From contig AJWJ01000384.1 in NCBI GenBank assembly GCA_000277445.1, forward strand, positions 1 through 23,027: 23,027 nucleotides of DNA. Direction: 5' to 3'. Shown piece after piece: positions 20,615 to 23,027 of the stretch. Origin of the DNA: Polysphondylium violaceum (lineage: Eukaryota; Evosea; Eumycetozoa; Dictyosteliales; Dictyosteliaceae). The notes under the pieces were generated by a model that worked only from the letters and a program-made list of their open reading frames with translations, was not told the DNA's origin and made no database searches. Made by a program: the position numbers and the translations under genes. Position 1 is the first letter of the stretch. Every line of letters starts with the position of its first letter.

Positions 20615-22917
20615 TTAGGCTCTGTTTTCAAAATCTTTAACCTTGTAAACTCTAACTAACCAATGGACAGAGGTGAAAGCTTCTTCTAAATAAGTGAGAC
20701 CAAAACCTTTGTAACCAATTTCAACATTTCTAACACGATCAAAACCAGCTGGTCTTTGGTAGTCGGTGTGCACTTCAGAGAATCTATAGTAGCAAAGTTT
20801 GTACATGAGCGAATTCAACATTGTTGGACTGGCACCCTTGTCAATTCTATATTGTCTGTCGGTGAGATAGTTTTCTTCCATGATGGATGGATCAGTGCTA
20901 CCACCGATTCTAACCATCCATAAAAACTTGTTGATATCGTCAGAAGAGTAACCAGTGAGACCGCCAAAAATGACCAAAACATAGTCTACGTCGAGATCCT
21001 TCATGATCTTGTAGGCGTCTTCTTCGGTAGAGGCAAAAGCTTTACCGACTTGAGCAATGTGACTGTTGTTCCAAGTGTTGTTATCAACCAATACGGTACG
21101 ATTAGCCATGGCAGACAATTGATAGCCATAATCCCACCAAGACATGATACGGGCGTCGTCGGCAGTGTTTTGACCGATCCATCTGTAGGCTTCACGGAAA
21201 TCATCGAAAATGACACGGCTGCCGTCGTGTTGTTTGGCAGACAAAACAATGGATGGGGAAGAGTAGGCTTCAGAGGTGACCCAGGTGCAATGGAAGGCAT
21301 AGAGGATCAAGAGAATGGTCAAGACACCGACCATAACACCACCGCTTTCCTTGTTGTTTGACTCGCTGGCTGGTGACTTGAGTTTTTTCATATAGGTGGT
21401 GAGGGTAGAAGACACGGCAATGGCGGCGAGTACACAGGCGACTGGGGCCAAGACCAACATCAAACGAACCATGACACCAGAGAAATAGATACTGGTGACA
21501 CCATAGAGGATTAAAAAGATGTTTGAATCTGTGAGTTTAGAGAAACAAAAGTAGAGACCGGCGGGGAAGAGGAAAACCAAGATGTGGAGATCGAAAAAGT
21601 ATGAGGCCCAAGTGGTGGGTTGATGTTCAGAGACAGAGGCAATGATGGGGATGTGGTCTCTGGCATAGGTTGGATCCAAGAGAGAGTAGAAACGACCAGT
21701 GAATGGAGAAATGTATCCAGTGACGGTACCAACAAAGAGGACGGCACCGGCGACAGAGAGGACAGAGATAATGGTGAGACGTTGGAGTTTTTTGAATCCC
21801 TCAGCGCTAAGATGGCTCTTTACCCAATTCAAACCGGCAAACAATTGAAGGAGACCAAAGATACCAATGGCAGCCAAATGTTCAGAGCTTTGGACGGGTT
21901 GGAAACCAATAAAACTGATTTGCATCGAGAGGATGGTACCAATGACAAACAATGTGCTGTAGGCGATATAGAGACGATGGCTATAACGACCAGTGACAAG
22001 GAGTGCCAAGGCGTGGAGTGGGATTAAATTGATGATAAACACGTAACCACCCCATGCACTGGCCATGTAAAAGTAGGCCAATGAGCAAACACAACTCCAG
22101 AGTAATGAACCAGTGTTTACAGATTTAATCCAACAATAATAGGTGAAAATAAGAGCAAAAATAGCAATACCTTCGTTATCAAATGAACCTGCAACTGAAC
22201 GTGAAATGTAACCTGGTACAATGGCAATCATAGCGGCGGCGACTAAACCAGTTTGGGTGTCTTTGATTTCTTTGGCAAATTTATAGGTTACCATTGCAGT
22301 GTTTGAGGCAAACCATGGTGATAATAATACACATACATTTCTAATATCAACTGTTAAGTTGATTTGATTGAGTACCCAATGTACTAATGCAGCTGTGGCC
22401 ATTAAACCTGGATAAATGGTACCACCAACAATACGACCCAATGGATACCAACTATTTTCATCAAACCAATTTAAAAAGTTATAAAAACCTTCTTTAACTA
22501 AATATTTAGTTGATCTAAAATTAAAATATCTATTTATTTATAGTAGTAGGAGTTAAATACGAGTTAGCATGATTATTTTGTAATTTATATATCTTTAGAT
22601 ATATAGATAGATTTATATAGATATATATCTTGATGTATCTATATTTGTATATCTGTGTCTCTATAAATATATCTATTGAGATATGATGATTATTTAAACT
22701 ACTATGATAATTACGGATCAAATTCATGAATAACACTTTCATAACGAAGTACAGAGAATAAACGTGTTGAAAAAGCTAAAACATAAATAATTGAAAGGAT
22801 CAAGACCTTTAATAAGAATTCTTGATTTTCTTTTGGTATTGACTTCATAGATGCAATTGCCAAGTTTGCAGATTGACCTGCGCTATTACTAGCACCACTA
22901 GCTGTTTTACCTGACAT
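20615..22917 (-). CDS. stt3: STT3, catalytic subunit of oligosaccharyltransferase
   Basis: Exons 22917-22715 and 22529-20615 give 705 residues, the same length as human STT3A. STT3 transfers the dolichol-linked glycan to Asn of Asn-X-Ser/Thr sequons in the ER lumen. Landmarks: first acidic luminal motif HEFDP (residues 64-68), which is split by the intron; GSFDNEG (about 182-188); the SVSEH loop (366-370); the hallmark WWDYGYQ (532-538); DNNTWNN (about 550-556); and DDINKFLWM, equivalent to the DK/MI motif. About a dozen membrane segments fill the first two thirds. The 185-base intron ends at AAATAG, giving HEFDPYFNFRST; the T-rich TTTTAG nine bases downstream would drop the conserved YFNF and break the frame. 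Codon use is more GC-rich than in neighbouring hypothetical genes, as expected for a well-expressed housekeeping gene. The dense sequons in the two large surface proteins of this window are substrates of this kind of enzyme; the proximity is probably chance. Confidence 0.96.
22565..22690. repeat. AGATATA/TATATCT-rich region inside the stt3 intron
   Basis: The intron is filled with variants of AGATATA and its complement (for example TAGATATATAGATAGA and AGATATATATCT), so it could fold back on itself. It looks like simple-sequence drift in an intron. Confidence 0.7.
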
Positions 22918-23027
22918 TATTTATTTATATATTAGGATAAATATACAAAGATGAGGCGGAAGATCTATTTATTTTTATTAATTTTTTTTACAAAAAATGC
23001 TCATGATGATCATCTAGTTTTTTTTTT
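22918..23027. other. stt3 promoter side, right edge
   Basis: AT-rich DNA upstream of the stt3 start. It contains a 10-base palindrome GATGATCATC (23005-23014) and T runs. Nothing coding was seen. Confidence 0.5.

Noticed and set aside
21050-22027. Plus-strand open frames opposite stt3
   Set aside because: They are antisense shadows of a highly conserved gene.

Overview
The window is dictyostelid (social amoeba) nuclear DNA. The evidence is AT-rich intergenic DNA, short introns beginning GTATGT or GTAAGT, AAT microsatellites coding for poly-asparagine, AATAAA polyadenylation signals, GT/CA-rich blocks of the kind bound by G-box factor, and protein matches to eukaryotic families (Tim10, MEMO, Rab, APIP/MtnB, STT3). 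I cannot name the species. All spliced models were built by eye from reading frame, GT-AG borders and protein similarity, and none has been tested against transcripts.

Layout. 1-686 (-): 3' part of an Asn-rich gene whose conserved N-terminal motif resembles a large dictyostelid family often carrying ankyrin repeats. Its upstream exons (about 729-961) lie in mixed frames and are unresolved. 1149-1595 (+): mitochondrial Tim10. 1956-3137 (+): MEMO-family protein, five exons. 3637-4702 (+): Rab7-like GTPase, four exons. 4920-5699 (+): methylthioribulose-1-phosphate dehydratase of the methionine salvage pathway, two exons. 5780-10234 (-) and 10737-16497 (+): a divergently transcribed pair of very large surface proteins (1463 and 1896 residues), each with a signal peptide, an N-terminal extracellular domain, a long beta-helix-like repeat region, a Cys-rich stalk and about nine membrane segments. 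17169-17395 (+): a 54-residue protein whose start is set by a 62-base intron. 17833-18985 and 19396-20457 (+): tandem paralogues with about seven membrane segments and matching exon structure. 20615-22917 (-): STT3, the catalytic subunit of oligosaccharyltransferase.

The left and right edges are mostly housekeeping genes (protein import, vesicle traffic, methionine salvage, N-glycosylation). The centre, about 5.8-20.5 kb, is a membrane-protein block made of two duplicated families plus one tiny gene. The parts most likely to be undescribed are the divergent beta-helix receptors, the tandem seven-pass proteins and the 54-residue gene. No tRNA, rRNA, CRISPR array or recognisable transposon was found.
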